DNA of 44,491 bases from Burkholderiaceae bacterium (GCA_022843955.1 JALHMQ010000030.1:1-44491); one strand, 5' to 3'; positions 1-8,645 are shown, counted from the first letter of the stretch. The notes: generated by a model not told the origin, from the sequence alone. Made by a program: numbers and translations.

Positions 1-9
1 GCGCGCTAG

Positions 10-300
10 GCGCTGCCGCGCCTGCGCCGGGCCGGCGCATTCTTCGCCTGCGCGCCAGCGTTCGCCTGGCTGCTGGCCTGCCGCCGCCAAGATGCGGCGG
101 CCGCGCAACTGCTGGGCGCCGCCGCGGCCTTTCAGCAACGCAGCAGCGCCGCGCTGGAGCCGAACGCCGCCGAGTGTCGCGAGCAGGCGCTGGCGCTGCT
201 GCGCGCCGCACACGGGGCGGCGCAACTGCGCAACTGGCAGCAGCACGGGGCCGCGATGGACGAGGACGCGCTGGCCGCGTTGATCGAGGCGGCGGCGTAG
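10..300 (+). pseudogene. 3' fragment of an ATPase/helical-repeat transcriptional regulator, interrupted near the window start
   Basis: The frame that stops at 298-300 encodes a typical C-terminal tail of the large LuxR/BTAD-type regulators that carry an AAA ATPase and TPR-like repeats: a short Ala/Leu helix pair, then an AAQLLGAAAAF segment, then a final helix pair ending LAALIEAAA. The same frame has a TAG at 7-9, and no ATG, GTG or TTG between there and position 256, so the segment cannot be a complete gene as it stands. The family-like sequence extends back to about position 28, so a frameshift or nonsense change lies roughly between 7 and 28, unless it is a sequencing error. The product may be related in kind to the regulator at 8646. 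The family assignment rests on pattern only. Confidence 0.5.
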
Positions 301-450
301 CGCTTTCGATCTTGCGCCCGCTCTCGCACCCGATCTCGCAGCCTCGACCTCCCACCCCCTTGACTTCGCGCCCTTGATCTCGCGCGCTTGCTTGCGCAGC
401 GCCGCTGCTAGAGTGCCGCGGCTTTTTCACCACTGACCGAAGGACGGGCC
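301..450 (+). promoter_or_regulatory. ilvA upstream region
   Basis: This spacer holds several short imperfect copies of a GATCTCGC-like word (about 307-390) and a weak promoter-like TTGCTT/TAGAGT pair with 15 bp spacing at 388-414. No leader peptide or attenuator hairpin that would suggest branched-chain amino-acid control was seen. The promoter is a guess from sequence. Confidence 0.2.
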
Positions 451-1977
451 ATGCCAGCCCACGAGTATTTGCGCCGCATCCTGAACGCACGCGTCTATGA
501 CGTGGCGATCGAGACGCCGCTGGAGCGCGCGCCGCAACTATCGGCCCGCCTTTCGAACACCGTGCTGCTCAAGCGCGAGGATCTGCAGCCGGTGTTCAGC
601 TTCAAGCTGCGCGGCGCCTACAACAAGATGGTCAACCTGGCGCCGGAGACGCTCAAGCGCGGCGTGATCGCCGCCAGTGCCGGCAACCACGCGCAGGGCG
701 TGGCGCTGGCGGCGAGCAAGCTCGGCTGCCGCGCGGTGATCGTGATGCCGGTGACCACCCCGCAGGTGAAGGTGGATGCGGTCAAGCGCCGCGGCGGCGA
801 GGTGGTACTGCATGGCGATTCGTACTCGGATGCGTACACGCACGCGGTCGAGCTGCAGAAGAAGGACAAGCTCACCTTCGTGCATCCGTTCGACGATCCC
901 GACGTGATCGCCGGCCAGGGAACGGTGGGCATGGAGATCCTGCGCCAGCACCATCCCGGCGAGCAGGGGCCGCTGCACGCGGTGTTCGTCGCCATCGGCG
1001 GCGGCGGGCTGATCGCCGGCGTCGGCGCCTACATCAAGGCGCTGCAGCCGCAGATCAAGGTGATCGGCGTGCAGACCGAGGACTCGGATGCGATGGCGCG
1101 CTCGCTCGCCGCCGGCCGCCGCGTGCAGTTGAGCGACGTCGGCCTGTTCTCCGACGGCACCGCGGTGCGGCTGGTGGGCGAGGAGACCTTTCGTCTGGCC
1201 AAGCTGTACGTCGACGAGGTGATCACCGTGGACACCGATGAGCTTTGCGCAGCGATCAAGGACGTGTTCCAGGACACGCGCTCAATCCTCGAGCCAGCCG
1301 GTGCGCTGGCGGTGGCGGGGGCGAAGAAGTACGTCGCGCGCGAGAAGCTCAAGGGCAAGACGATCGCGGCGATTGCCTGCGGCGCCAACATGAACTTCGA
1401 CCGCCTGCGCTTCGTCGCCGAGCGCGCCGAGGTGGGCGAGCAGCGCGAGGCGGTGTTCGCGGTCACCATTCCGGAGGAGCGCGGCAGCTTCAAGCGTTTC
1501 TGCGAACTGGTGGGCGGGCGCAGCGTCACCGAATTCAACTACCGCATTGCAGACTCGACCGATGCGCACGTGTTCGTCGGCATCCAGGTCGGCGCCCGCA
1601 AGGAAGCCGGCGTGCTCGCCAAGACCTTCAGCAAGGCGGGCTTCCCGGCGCTGGACCTGACCGACGACGAACTGGCCAAGCAGCACCTGCGCCATCTGGT
1701 CGGCGGCCACTCGGTGCTGGCCAAGGACGAGTTGCTGTACCGCTTCGAGTTCCCCGAGAGGCCGGGCGCGCTGATGAAATTCCTGACCAGCATGTCGCCC
1801 AACTGGAATATCTCGCTGTTCCACTATCGCAACCAGGGTGCGGACTACGGCCGCATCCTGGTCGGCATCCAGGTGCCGGCGGGCGAGAAGAAGCAGTTCC
1901 GCGCGTTCCTCACCGAGCTGGGCTACCGGCACTGGGACGAGAGCGCTAATCCGGCGTATCGACTTTTCCTCGGGTGA
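451..1977 (+). CDS. ilvA: Threonine ammonia-lyase, biosynthetic (IlvA)
   Basis: This is the cytosolic PLP enzyme that deaminates L-threonine to 2-oxobutanoate, the first committed step of isoleucine synthesis. The 508 residues match the long biosynthetic type. The PLP lysine lies in SFKLRGAYNKM (K52), the substrate loop SAGNHAQG is at 76-83, and the phosphate-binding glycine loop GGGGLIAG is at 183-190. From about residue 330 the C-terminal third is two ACT-like regulatory domains, including the FPERPGALMKFL signature; these give isoleucine inhibition and valine activation in characterised homologues. The ATG at 451 gives the expected N-terminus. The downstream yqhA-like gene starts 4 bp after the stop and may be co-transcribed. 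Confidence 0.97.
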   Translation: MPAHEYLRRILNARVYDVAIETPLERAPQLSARLSNTVLLKREDLQPVFSFKLRGAYNKMVNLAPETLKRGVIAASAGNHAQGVALAASKLGCRAVIVMPVTTPQVKVDAVKRRGGEVVLHGDSYSDAYTHAVELQKKDKLTFVHPFDDPDVIAGQGTVGMEILRQHHPGEQGPLHAVFVAIGGGGLIAGVGAYIKALQPQIKVIGVQTEDSDAMARSLAAGRRVQLSDVGLFSDGTAVRLVGEETFRLAKLYVDEVITVDTDELCAAIKDVFQDTRSILEPAGALAVAGAKKYVAREKLKGKTIAAIACGANMNFDRLRFVAERAEVGEQREAVFAVTIPEERGSFKRFCELVGGRSVTEFNYRIADSTDAHVFVGIQVGARKEAGVLAKTFSKAGFPALDLTDDELAKQHLRHLVGGHSVLAKDELLYRFEFPERPGALMKFLTSMSPNWNISLFHYRNQGADYGRILVGIQVPAGEKKQFRAFLTELGYRHWDESANPAYRLFLG

Positions 1978-1981
1978 CCCC

Positions 1982-2500
1982 ATGTTGCGATCAATCCTGA
2001 GCGCCAGTCGCTATCTGGTCGTCATCGCCGTGCTCGGCTCGCTGGCGGCAGCGGCGGCGCTGTTCGTCTACGGCATGGCCGAGACGGTCGCCGTGATCGC
2101 CGAGGCGGTGGCGAAAATGGAGGTCACGAGCAAGGGCGCCAAGGCGCTGGCGCTGGCATTCATCGAGATCGTCGATCTGTTCCTGCTCGGCACCGTGCTG
2201 CTGATGATCGCGCTGGGGCTGTACGAGCTGTTCATCGACAGCGAGCTGAAGCTGCCCGACTGGCTGCACATCCGCACCTTCGACGACCTGAAGAACAAGC
2301 TCGTCGGCGTGGTGCTGGTGGTACTGGCAGTGATCTTTCTCGGCCACGTGGTGGCGTGGGACGGCAGCAAGGACCTGCTCGGCTTCGGGCTGGCGGTAGC
2401 CGCGGTGATCGCCGCACTCACCTGGTTCCTGATGAGTTCCAAGGGCGGCAAGGCGCCGAAAGACGAGCCCCACACGAAGTCCGGCCTGCCGCCGACTTGA
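1982..2500 (+). CDS. yqhA: YqhA family (UPF0114) inner-membrane protein
   Basis: The product has 172 residues and three to four hydrophobic helices (about 8-32, 55-80, 100-125 and 133-152). The loop LHIRTFDDLKNKLVGV between helices two and three is characteristic of the UPF0114/YqhA family, whose biochemical role is not established. The ATG at 1982 is 4 bp after the ilvA stop, so translation is probably coupled or the message shared. The tail after the last helix is short, hydrophilic and lysine-rich. The family call is firm; nothing in the sequence indicates a specific function. Confidence 0.85.
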   Translation: MLRSILSASRYLVVIAVLGSLAAAAALFVYGMAETVAVIAEAVAKMEVTSKGAKALALAFIEIVDLFLLGTVLLMIALGLYELFIDSELKLPDWLHIRTFDDLKNKLVGVVLVVLAVIFLGHVVAWDGSKDLLGFGLAVAAVIAALTWFLMSSKGGKAPKDEPHTKSGLPPT

Positions 2501-2615
2501 GGCGCTGGCGACCCGCTTGCGGCTTTTGCACGCGGCAGCTGTCGGAGATTCCGCTGCAGTTGCGCCGCGCGCGGCCGATGATGGCGCTTCCCTGGACGTC
2601 CGATCTGGAGCAGCC

Positions 2616-2870
2616 ATGACATCGACGAGCACCGCGACCGTTTCTCCTGCGATGGCCCCGACGGGTAGCCGAAGCGGCGCTGCGGTCGATGCTTGGCTGC
2701 TCCAGGCCTTCATCGCGGCGCGCGCCCCGACGCCGTGCCAGTTGCCGGCGCCACGGCAGGTCGCCGAGCGCGAAGCACCGCGGCGCGCCCGCGCAACGCC
2801 GCCCGCGGTACGCGGCTCCTTCGTGCTGATGCTGGCGCTGTCCGCGTCGATGCTGCTGCTGGGCGCATAG
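2616..2870 (+). CDS. Small hypothetical protein with one C-terminal transmembrane segment
   Basis: An 84-residue frame starts at ATG 2616. Its codon third positions are strongly G/C, like its neighbours. The product has a Ser/Thr-rich N-terminus, an amphipathic stretch containing DAWLLQAFIAAR, a basic Arg/Pro-rich middle, and a single hydrophobic segment at the very C-terminus, as in a tail-anchored protein. There is no good Shine-Dalgarno sequence and I recognise no family. It could be a chance reading frame in GC-rich DNA. Confidence 0.3.
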   Translation: MTSTSTATVSPAMAPTGSRSGAAVDAWLLQAFIAARAPTPCQLPAPRQVAEREAPRRARATPPAVRGSFVLMLALSASMLLLGA

Positions 2871-2973
2871 CGCGGCGATCAGCCGCAAGGATCGGGCAAG
2901 CTCAGCGGCGCTGCGCGACGTTCAGTGCCCACCGGCACGCCGGTTGCAGGCCACCCGCGCTACGCTGCCCGCC

Positions 2974-3864
2974 ATGAACCCGATCGCCACCCTGCACGAT
3001 GGCCATGTCGCCGATCTCGGTGACGGCTTCACCGTGTTGCGCGCCGTGCCGCAGGCGGCGGTGCGCAGCGTCGGCCCGTTCGTCTTCGTCGATCACTTCG
3101 GGCCGCATGACTTTCCGGCGGGTGCGGGCCTGGACGTGCGGCCGCACCCGCACATCGGCCTGGCCACCGTCACGTGGCTGTTCGACGGCGAGATCCTGCA
3201 TCGCGACTCGCTCGGCACCGTGCAGTCGATCGCGCCCGGCGATGTCAACTGGATGGTGGCCGGCCGCGGCATCGTTCACAGCGAACGCACCGCGCAGGAA
3301 CGGCGCGCGCAGACGCATCGGCTGCACGGCATGCAGACATGGCTCGCGCTGCCGGCCGAGCATGAAGACTGCGCGCCGGCCTTCGCCCGTCACGCCGCCG
3401 CCACGCTGCCGCTGATCGAGCGCGAGGGCGTGAGCCTGCGCGTGATCGCCGGCCAGGCGTTCGGCGCGCGTTCGCCGGTCGCAGTGTTCTCGCCCACGCT
3501 GTACTGCGCGCTCGAGCTGACCGCCGGCGCGCGCTTCGTGGTGACCGCCGAACACGCCGAGCGTGCGGTCTACGTTGCCAGCGGCGAGGTGATGATCGAT
3601 GGCCAGCGCGCCACGCGCGGCCAGCTGGCGGTGCTGGCCCCCGGACTCGACGTGACGCTGGCGTCTGAAACCGCCGCGCTGCTGATGCTGCTGGGCGGTG
3701 CGCCGCTCGGGCCGCGCTTGCTCTGGTGGAACCTCGTCTCCACCGCGCGCGACAAGATCACCGCGGCGCAGGCCGACTGGCGCCGCTACGACCCGGCCAC
3801 CGGCACCAGCCGCTTTGCCGCGGTGCCCGGCGAGCACGAGTTCATTCCGCTGCCGGACAGGTAG
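2974..3864 (+). CDS. Pirin family protein
   Basis: This 296-residue bicupin belongs to the pirin family of iron-binding proteins; some members have quercetinase activity or act as redox-dependent regulators. The four N-terminal cupin iron ligands are present at expected spacing: His58 and His60 in RPHPHIG, His102 in IVHSER, and Glu104. The C-terminal cupin ends with the family's LGGAPLGPRLLWWN-type segment. I chose ATG 2974 because the alternative start 30 bp upstream adds residues absent from the family. The gene stands alone and its stop codon lies next to a short repeat array. Substrate cannot be predicted. Confidence 0.92.
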   Translation: MNPIATLHDGHVADLGDGFTVLRAVPQAAVRSVGPFVFVDHFGPHDFPAGAGLDVRPHPHIGLATVTWLFDGEILHRDSLGTVQSIAPGDVNWMVAGRGIVHSERTAQERRAQTHRLHGMQTWLALPAEHEDCAPAFARHAAATLPLIEREGVSLRVIAGQAFGARSPVAVFSPTLYCALELTAGARFVVTAEHAERAVYVASGEVMIDGQRATRGQLAVLAPGLDVTLASETAALLMLLGGAPLGPRLLWWNLVSTARDKITAAQADWRRYDPATGTSRFAAVPGEHEFIPLPDR

Positions 3865-3985
3865 ACGTAGTTGCCGCTCTCGGTTGCTACACCACCCTTG
3901 GTTGCTACTGAATTGCCAGTCGATCGTCACAGGCTTGCCACGTAGTTGCCGGTACGTTGCCGCCACGTCGCCGCTACGTTGCGAC
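3865..3985. repeat. Short degenerate repeat array after the pirin gene
   Basis: The 12-mer ACGTAGTTGCCG occurs exactly at 3865-3876 and 3940-3951. GGTTGCTAC occurs at 3882-3890 and 3900-3908. Further variants of ACGTTGC follow up to about 3985. The remainder of the spacer up to 4102 shows nothing recognisable. Confidence 0.55.
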
Positions 3986-4102
3986 CAGCCCGCACCAGCG
4001 GCCGGCATGCCGCCTGCCCGTCAGTCGGGATCCGTTCGGGTCTTCCCTGTGGGTCCGGGAAGGCCGCCTTGATGTTCACCCACCGGCCCCCATTTGCCGC
4101 GA

Positions 4103-4642
4103 ATGACCGCCTCTACTGAACGCTCGTCATCCGCCACCCGCCACCCGGGTGCACGCGCCCCGTCGGGCCGCGCTTCTGGGGACGCCGCCGATCCACAGGC
4201 GCGCAAGCGCGCCGCGCGCGAACGCTTGATCGTGCTCACGCGCCTGCTCGACTCGGCGATCGCGGTGCCGGGCCTGCGCACCCGCATCGGCCTCGACGCG
4301 CTGCTGGGCCTGCTACCGGGGGTGGGCGATCTCATCAGTGGTGCTCTCGGCCTGTACCTGGTGGCGGAGGCGCGTCAGCTGGGCGCATCGCGCTGGCTGC
4401 AGGCACGCATGATCGGAAACCTGCTGATCGACACCGCGGTGGGTGCCGTGCCGGTAGCCGGCGACCTGTTCGATATCTACTTCAAGGCGCATGTGCGCAA
4501 CCTGAAGCTGCTGCAGAAGGAGCTGGGCGAGCCGTTCATCGACCGCGATATCGACGGCGCCATGGGTGACACGCCGCCGTTCGCCAAGCAGCCGGACGTC
4601 ATCGACGTCACGCCGATCGAGCCGGGCTCGCGCCGGCGCTGA
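4103..4642 (+). CDS. DUF4112 domain membrane protein
   Basis: The 179-residue product has a basic disordered N-terminus (to about 35), then the DUF4112 core: a helix with LDSAIAVPGLRTRIGLDALLGLLPGVGD, a glycine-rich hydrophobic segment, and a second hydrophobic hairpin containing AVGAVPVAGDLFDIYFKAHVRN. The paired PGVGD and PVAGD loops are the recognisable feature of the family. No biochemical function is known to me. The ATG at 4103 is preferred to a TTG nine bases upstream. The gene is monocistronic and converges on the CBS-domain gene. Confidence 0.8.
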   Translation: MTASTERSSSATRHPGARAPSGRASGDAADPQARKRAARERLIVLTRLLDSAIAVPGLRTRIGLDALLGLLPGVGDLISGALGLYLVAEARQLGASRWLQARMIGNLLIDTAVGAVPVAGDLFDIYFKAHVRNLKLLQKELGEPFIDRDIDGAMGDTPPFAKQPDVIDVTPIEPGSRRR

Positions 4643-4699
4643 TCGCCAGGCGCCCGGCGCGTCGCCTGCGAGGATGATCGCCGACCTGCGCTGCTCCGG

Positions 4700-5164
4700 T
4701 TACGGCCGCGTGCTTGACTCCTTGCTGCGTTCGGCCAGCACCACGTCCATCAGTGCCTCGACCTGCTGACCGACAGCCGCCAGCACGTCCTGCACGCTGA
4801 CCAGCCCGCACAGCATGCCGTCGGCATCGACCACCGGCAGGCGGCGCACGCCATGCTCGCGCATCCGCGCCAGCGCATCGATCAGGTCGTCGTTCTCGGT
4901 GACCGTCGCCAGCGGCCGGCTCATCACGTCGCCGGCGGTCAGGGTGGCCGGATCGAGCCCCGGCGCCACGGCCTCGATCACGATGTCGCGATCGGTCAGC
5001 ATGCCGAGCGGCTTGAGCGCGACGCCCGCCGGTTCGGCCACCACCAGGCAGCCAACGTGGGCGTGCCTCATCTTCTTCGCGCAATCGAGCAGCGGGGTTT
5101 CGACGCCCACCGTCTCGACCTCGCGCCGGGCCAGTTCACGCAAACTCGTGGATGCCAGTCTCAT
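4700..5164 (-). CDS. Tandem CBS-domain protein
   Basis: The 154 residues are essentially one CBS pair. The first CBS covers about 10-75 (PLLDCAKKMRHAHVGCLVV ... GMLTDRDI) and the second about 80-140 (ATVTENDDLIDALARM ... GLVSVQDVL). Such stand-alone CBS pairs bind adenine nucleotides or related ligands and act as energy-sensing modules; the partner here is unknown. The start at 5164 is supported by a strong AGGAGG-like ribosome binding site just upstream on the minus strand. The gene is divergent from metC across about 216 bp and shows no operon partner. Confidence 0.88.
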   Translation of the reverse strand: MRLASTSLRELARREVETVGVETPLLDCAKKMRHAHVGCLVVAEPAGVALKPLGMLTDRDIVIEAVAPGLDPATLTAGDVMSRPLATVTENDDLIDALARMREHGVRRLPVVDADGMLCGLVSVQDVLAAVGQQVEALMDVVLAERSKESSTRP

Positions 5165-5380
5165 CGTCGCCTCCTGCAGCGTGGCGGGTCGCCCTGCCGC
5201 CGTCCGGCACGCGCAGCTGCCTTCGTCGGAGGGCACGATTCATCGTGCGCCCGCGGCTCACACGAGCGCTGACCTGCATCAAGCGCGGCCCGACGCATCG
5301 CCGCAGCGAGCAAGCAAGATGCCCTGCGACACATTGCCCAGCAGCGCGGCCGATAATCCGCCACTGCCCAGGAGCCCCCG

Positions 5381-6544
5381 ATGCCCGCCATCCCGCCGCA
5401 CGACACCCCGCACGACGACGACGCGCGCGCTTATGCCGAACGCGCCAACGCCGACCGCTTTGCCCGCCTGCTGCACCTGTCGACCCACGCCACGCCGAAC
5501 AACGCCGCATTCGGACCGCCGATCGTCAACACCTCGATCTACGCGTTGCCGCCGCAACCCTCGGGCACCTATCAGTACGCGCGCTGGGGCAATCCCACCT
5601 GGACCGCGCTCGAAGATGCGCTGGCGGTGCTGGAAGACGCCGAGACGATCACGTTTCCGTCCGGCATGGCGGCCATCGCCGCGGTGTTCTACAGCCTGCT
5701 CAAGCCCGGCGATCGCGTGCTGCTGCCCAGCGACGGCTACTACACGACGCGCATTTGCGCCGACAAGTACTTCGCCCCGATGGGCGTGATCGTGGAGACC
5801 TGCGCCACCGCCGCGCTTGCGGAACACGATCTGGCGGGCTACCGGCTGGTGATGATCGAGACGCCGTCCAACCCCGCGCTCGACCTGGCCGACATTGCCG
5901 ACGTCTGCGCGCGCGCGCATGCGGCGGGCGCGCTCGTGGTGGTCGACAACACCACCATGACGCCGCTCGGCCAGCGTCCGCTGGACCTGGGCGCCGACAT
6001 CGTGGTCAGCGCCGACACCAAGGCGCTCAACGGTCACTCCGACGTGCTGTTCGGCCACGTGTCGTCGCGCAGCGAAGAACTGATCGGCGGCGTGCGCGAT
6101 TGGCGCCGCGTGGTCGGCGCGATCCCCGGCCCGCACGAAGCCTGGCTGGTGCATCGCGGGCTGGAGACGCTGGAGGTGCGCTTCAGCCGCATGTGCGCCA
6201 GCGCGCTCACCATCGCGCAGCGACTGGCCACGCATCCGCAGGTTCAGTCGGTGCGCTACCCGGGGCTGCCCTCGCACCCCGCACATGAACTCGCGCAACG
6301 GCAGATGCACAGCGGCGGCAGCCTGATCGCGCTCACCCTCGCCGACGAGGCATCGGCAGACCGCTTCATCGCCGCCTGTCCTTACCTGCGACCGGCCACC
6401 AGCTTCGGCGGCGTGCACAGCAGCGCCGAGCGGCGCGCGCGCTGGGGCGATGCGGTGGCGCCGGGTTTCATCCGGCTGTCGGTTGGGTGCGAGCCGACCG
6501 AGGCACTGTGGCAGGGGATCGCGACGGCCCTTGACGCGGCCTGA
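5381..6544 (+). CDS. metC: Cystathionine beta-lyase (MetC-like)
   Basis: This is a 387-residue Cys/Met-metabolism PLP enzyme of fold type I. The PLP lysine is K214 in SADTKALNGHSD, and the YxR-type motif YQYARWGNPT is at 65-74. The N-terminus (PPIVNTSIYALP) and the GMAAI segment at 95-99 fit beta-lyases that convert cystathionine to homocysteine in methionine synthesis. Members of this family are hard to separate by eye, so a cystathionine gamma-lyase or synthase activity cannot be excluded. The ATG at 5381 follows an AGGAG-like ribosome binding site. No neighbouring methionine gene is present. Confidence 0.88.
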   Translation: MPAIPPHDTPHDDDARAYAERANADRFARLLHLSTHATPNNAAFGPPIVNTSIYALPPQPSGTYQYARWGNPTWTALEDALAVLEDAETITFPSGMAAIAAVFYSLLKPGDRVLLPSDGYYTTRICADKYFAPMGVIVETCATAALAEHDLAGYRLVMIETPSNPALDLADIADVCARAHAAGALVVVDNTTMTPLGQRPLDLGADIVVSADTKALNGHSDVLFGHVSSRSEELIGGVRDWRRVVGAIPGPHEAWLVHRGLETLEVRFSRMCASALTIAQRLATHPQVQSVRYPGLPSHPAHELAQRQMHSGGSLIALTLADEASADRFIAACPYLRPATSFGGVHSSAERRARWGDAVAPGFIRLSVGCEPTEALWQGIATALDAA

Positions 6545-6935
6545 CCGGAAGACCACCCACAAAGGCAAGGCACCGCGAGTGCGGTCGATAGCGCACGCCG
6601 CGATCAGTCGATGATCGCGAGGTGCACGAGCTGGTTAATCAGCCGCCGGTCAAGCGCCCGCACCGGGATCGGCGGCTGCGTCATTCTTTACGACCGCGAG
6701 CAGAGAACGCTTTGCCGGTGTCAGCGACACCGGCGCGCAACAACGCCTGCGAGTTCTGAAGCGCACGGTTGTGCAGCAGTCCTTGGCGTTGGACTCGCCA
6801 TGTCGTGTGGTCGGGCACTGATCGACACACGACGCGCTGGAGGCTTGGCGCAAACCCTGATGCCGCAGCGCTGCGCAGCTGCTGCCTGGGCAACACAAGC
6901 CACCTAGACTGCGCCGGCCTTCATTGAGGTCTGAC
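6545..6935. other. Intergenic region between metC and the first Ig/RCC1 lipoprotein, with a palindrome
   Basis: I see no convincing gene here. A perfect 9-bp inverted repeat with a 3-nt spacer (GCCGGTGTC-AGC-GACACCGGC) lies at 6714-6734; no T-run follows, so it looks more like an operator than a terminator. A -10-like TAGACT is at 6905-6910, 31 bp before the lipoprotein start. A lone GCAAC at 6890-6894 is one base out of register with the SARP-type sites seen upstream of the later genes. Confidence 0.5.
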
Positions 6936-8390
6936 ATGGTCCGTGCCACCCTCGTCGTCCTTGCTATTACCGCTGCGCTGACGCTCGCCGCGTGCGGAGG
7001 CGGTGGTGGCGGCGGCACACCTGCCACGCCCTCGCCCGGCGCGCCAACGATCACCGCTACACCGGCGTCAATCAGCGTCACCGAGGGGGAGAGCGCGAGC
7101 TTCAGCGTGGCCGCCAGCGGTACCGGCCCGCTCGCGTATCAGTGGCGACGCAACGGCCAACCGATCAGTGGCGCGACCCAGAGCACGCTGACGCTGGCGT
7201 CCACCGCGTTCTACGAAGGCGGCGACCGCTTCAGCGTTGTTGTGAGCAATGCCTCGGCACAGGTGACGAGCGCCGACGCAACGCTGACCGTCAACATCCG
7301 ACCGAAGCTCGCACTGTGCGCCACAGCGTTCATCGTGCGCGCGGACGGCGCGCTGTGGTCGTGGGGGTCCAACACGTTCGGCGCACTGGGCCGCGGGCTG
7401 TCCGATCCCGCCAGCGTGCCGGCGCCGGCGCAAGTCACCACGCTGTCCAACGTCGTTGATGTCGCGTGTGGCGGCAGCCACGCGCTGGCACTGCTGCGTG
7501 ACGGGTCCGTTCGTGCGTGGGGACTGAACACCTATGGTCAGCTCGGCGACGGCACGCGCACGTCGCGATCGACGCCCGTCTCAGTGACCGGGCTTACCGA
7601 TGTCGTCGCCATCGGTGCGGGCGAGTTCGGGTCCTACGCCCTCCGCCGCGACGGCACCCTGTGGCGTACGGGCGCGGTCGAGGGTCAGTTCCCTCCGCCG
7701 GCACCATCGACTCCGGTCCAGGCGCCGCAACCCGTGGCCGCACCGGAACCATTGATTCGCATGGCGGCTGCCAACGGCTCCTCGCAGGACGCGTTGCTGC
7801 TCGTCGGACGCAGCGGGCAACTCTACTTCTACGGGCAGGATCGCGCCGACTCAAGCGCCGGCTTCGCGCGGCCCAAGCCGGTCACCCCGGTTTCCGGCGT
7901 GACCGATGCGGTCGGGCTGGGCGTGGGCTTCGCGGCGAACTCGGTACTGCGCACCGACGGCAGCGTGTGGGTCTGGGGGAGCGGCCTGGGCGGGCAACTG
8001 GGCAACGGCAGCACGGGCAACACTGTCGCCTTCACGCCCCAGCGGGTGCCCGGCCTGCCTGTTGTACGCGCGCTGTCACATCGGTCCGGCCATCTGCTGG
8101 CGGTCGATGCCGACCACCGGATCTGGAGCTGGGGCGAGAACAGCTACGGTGAACTCGGTCGAACCACCAACCTGAATGTGGGTGTCGAACAGGCCACGGC
8201 GACGCGGGTTGCGTTGCCTCTGGACGTCGAGGCAGCCGTGGCCGGTCGCGTTGCCAATTCGATGGCGATGACTCGCGACGGTCGCATCTGGGTGTGGGGC
8301 TACAACTTCTCCGGCACCCTCGGCACGCCTTACCCGCAGACAGTCAGTGACGCCGTGCCCCGGGTCATCAACGGCGTGTCCGGCCGCTGA
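6936..8390 (+). CDS. Lipoprotein with one Ig-like domain and RCC1-type propeller
   Basis: The 484-residue product has a lipoprotein signal ending LAAC with the acylated Cys at 20, a seven-glycine linker, a single Ig-like domain (about 37-125, containing YQWRRNGQPI and VVVSNASAQVTS), and then a C-terminal region of RCC1/BNR-like repeats of the pattern LRDGSVRAWGLNTYGQLGDGT. This predicts an outer-membrane-anchored beta-propeller presented outside or in the periplasm. The Ig-like domain has no cysteines. The ATG at 6936 is preferred to a TTG 12 bp upstream. It is the shortest of three related lipoproteins here and the only one before the regulator. Function is unknown; binding of a ligand or surface is inferred from architecture. 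Confidence 0.85.
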   Translation: MVRATLVVLAITAALTLAACGGGGGGGTPATPSPGAPTITATPASISVTEGESASFSVAASGTGPLAYQWRRNGQPISGATQSTLTLASTAFYEGGDRFSVVVSNASAQVTSADATLTVNIRPKLALCATAFIVRADGALWSWGSNTFGALGRGLSDPASVPAPAQVTTLSNVVDVACGGSHALALLRDGSVRAWGLNTYGQLGDGTRTSRSTPVSVTGLTDVVAIGAGEFGSYALRRDGTLWRTGAVEGQFPPPAPSTPVQAPQPVAAPEPLIRMAAANGSSQDALLLVGRSGQLYFYGQDRADSSAGFARPKPVTPVSGVTDAVGLGVGFAANSVLRTDGSVWVWGSGLGGQLGNGSTGNTVAFTPQRVPGLPVVRALSHRSGHLLAVDADHRIWSWGENSYGELGRTTNLNVGVEQATATRVALPLDVEAAVAGRVANSMAMTRDGRIWVWGYNFSGTLGTPYPQTVSDAVPRVINGVSGR

Positions 8391-8579
8391 CCGCGCGGCT
8401 ACCTATGCTGCTCTGCGTCCGTCGCTCAGCGGCGCGGCTCAGTCTTCGCTGAACCACGCTGGCCGCACCGAAGCGCCTCGACCGCGCGTTTGGCAGCCAG
8501 CGTGGCGATCCGTGTCGACGCGCATTGCCTGCTGCGAAGTTGCCTCGGCACACTCGCGCCGCCGCGTATTCCCGCGGCA

Positions 8580-8612
8580 GTAACCGATGGGTAACTCGCG
8601 GCGCCCTAGGGT
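8580..8612 (+). promoter_or_regulatory. SARP-type direct-repeat promoter, copy 1 (regulator gene)
   Basis: GTAACC at 8580-8585 and GTAACT at 8591-8596 are direct repeats 11 bp apart. TAGGGT, a -10-like hexamer, begins at 8607, and the GTG start of the regulator follows at 8646. The whole arrangement is shared base-for-base in spacing with sites at 11987 and 14319. The repeats cover the place of a -35 box, as expected for an activator-dependent promoter. Binding by the adjacent regulator (autoregulation) is inferred. Confidence 0.75.
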
Positions 8613-8645
8613 GCCGCCTGTCATCCTTTCCGCGAGATCCGCTTC

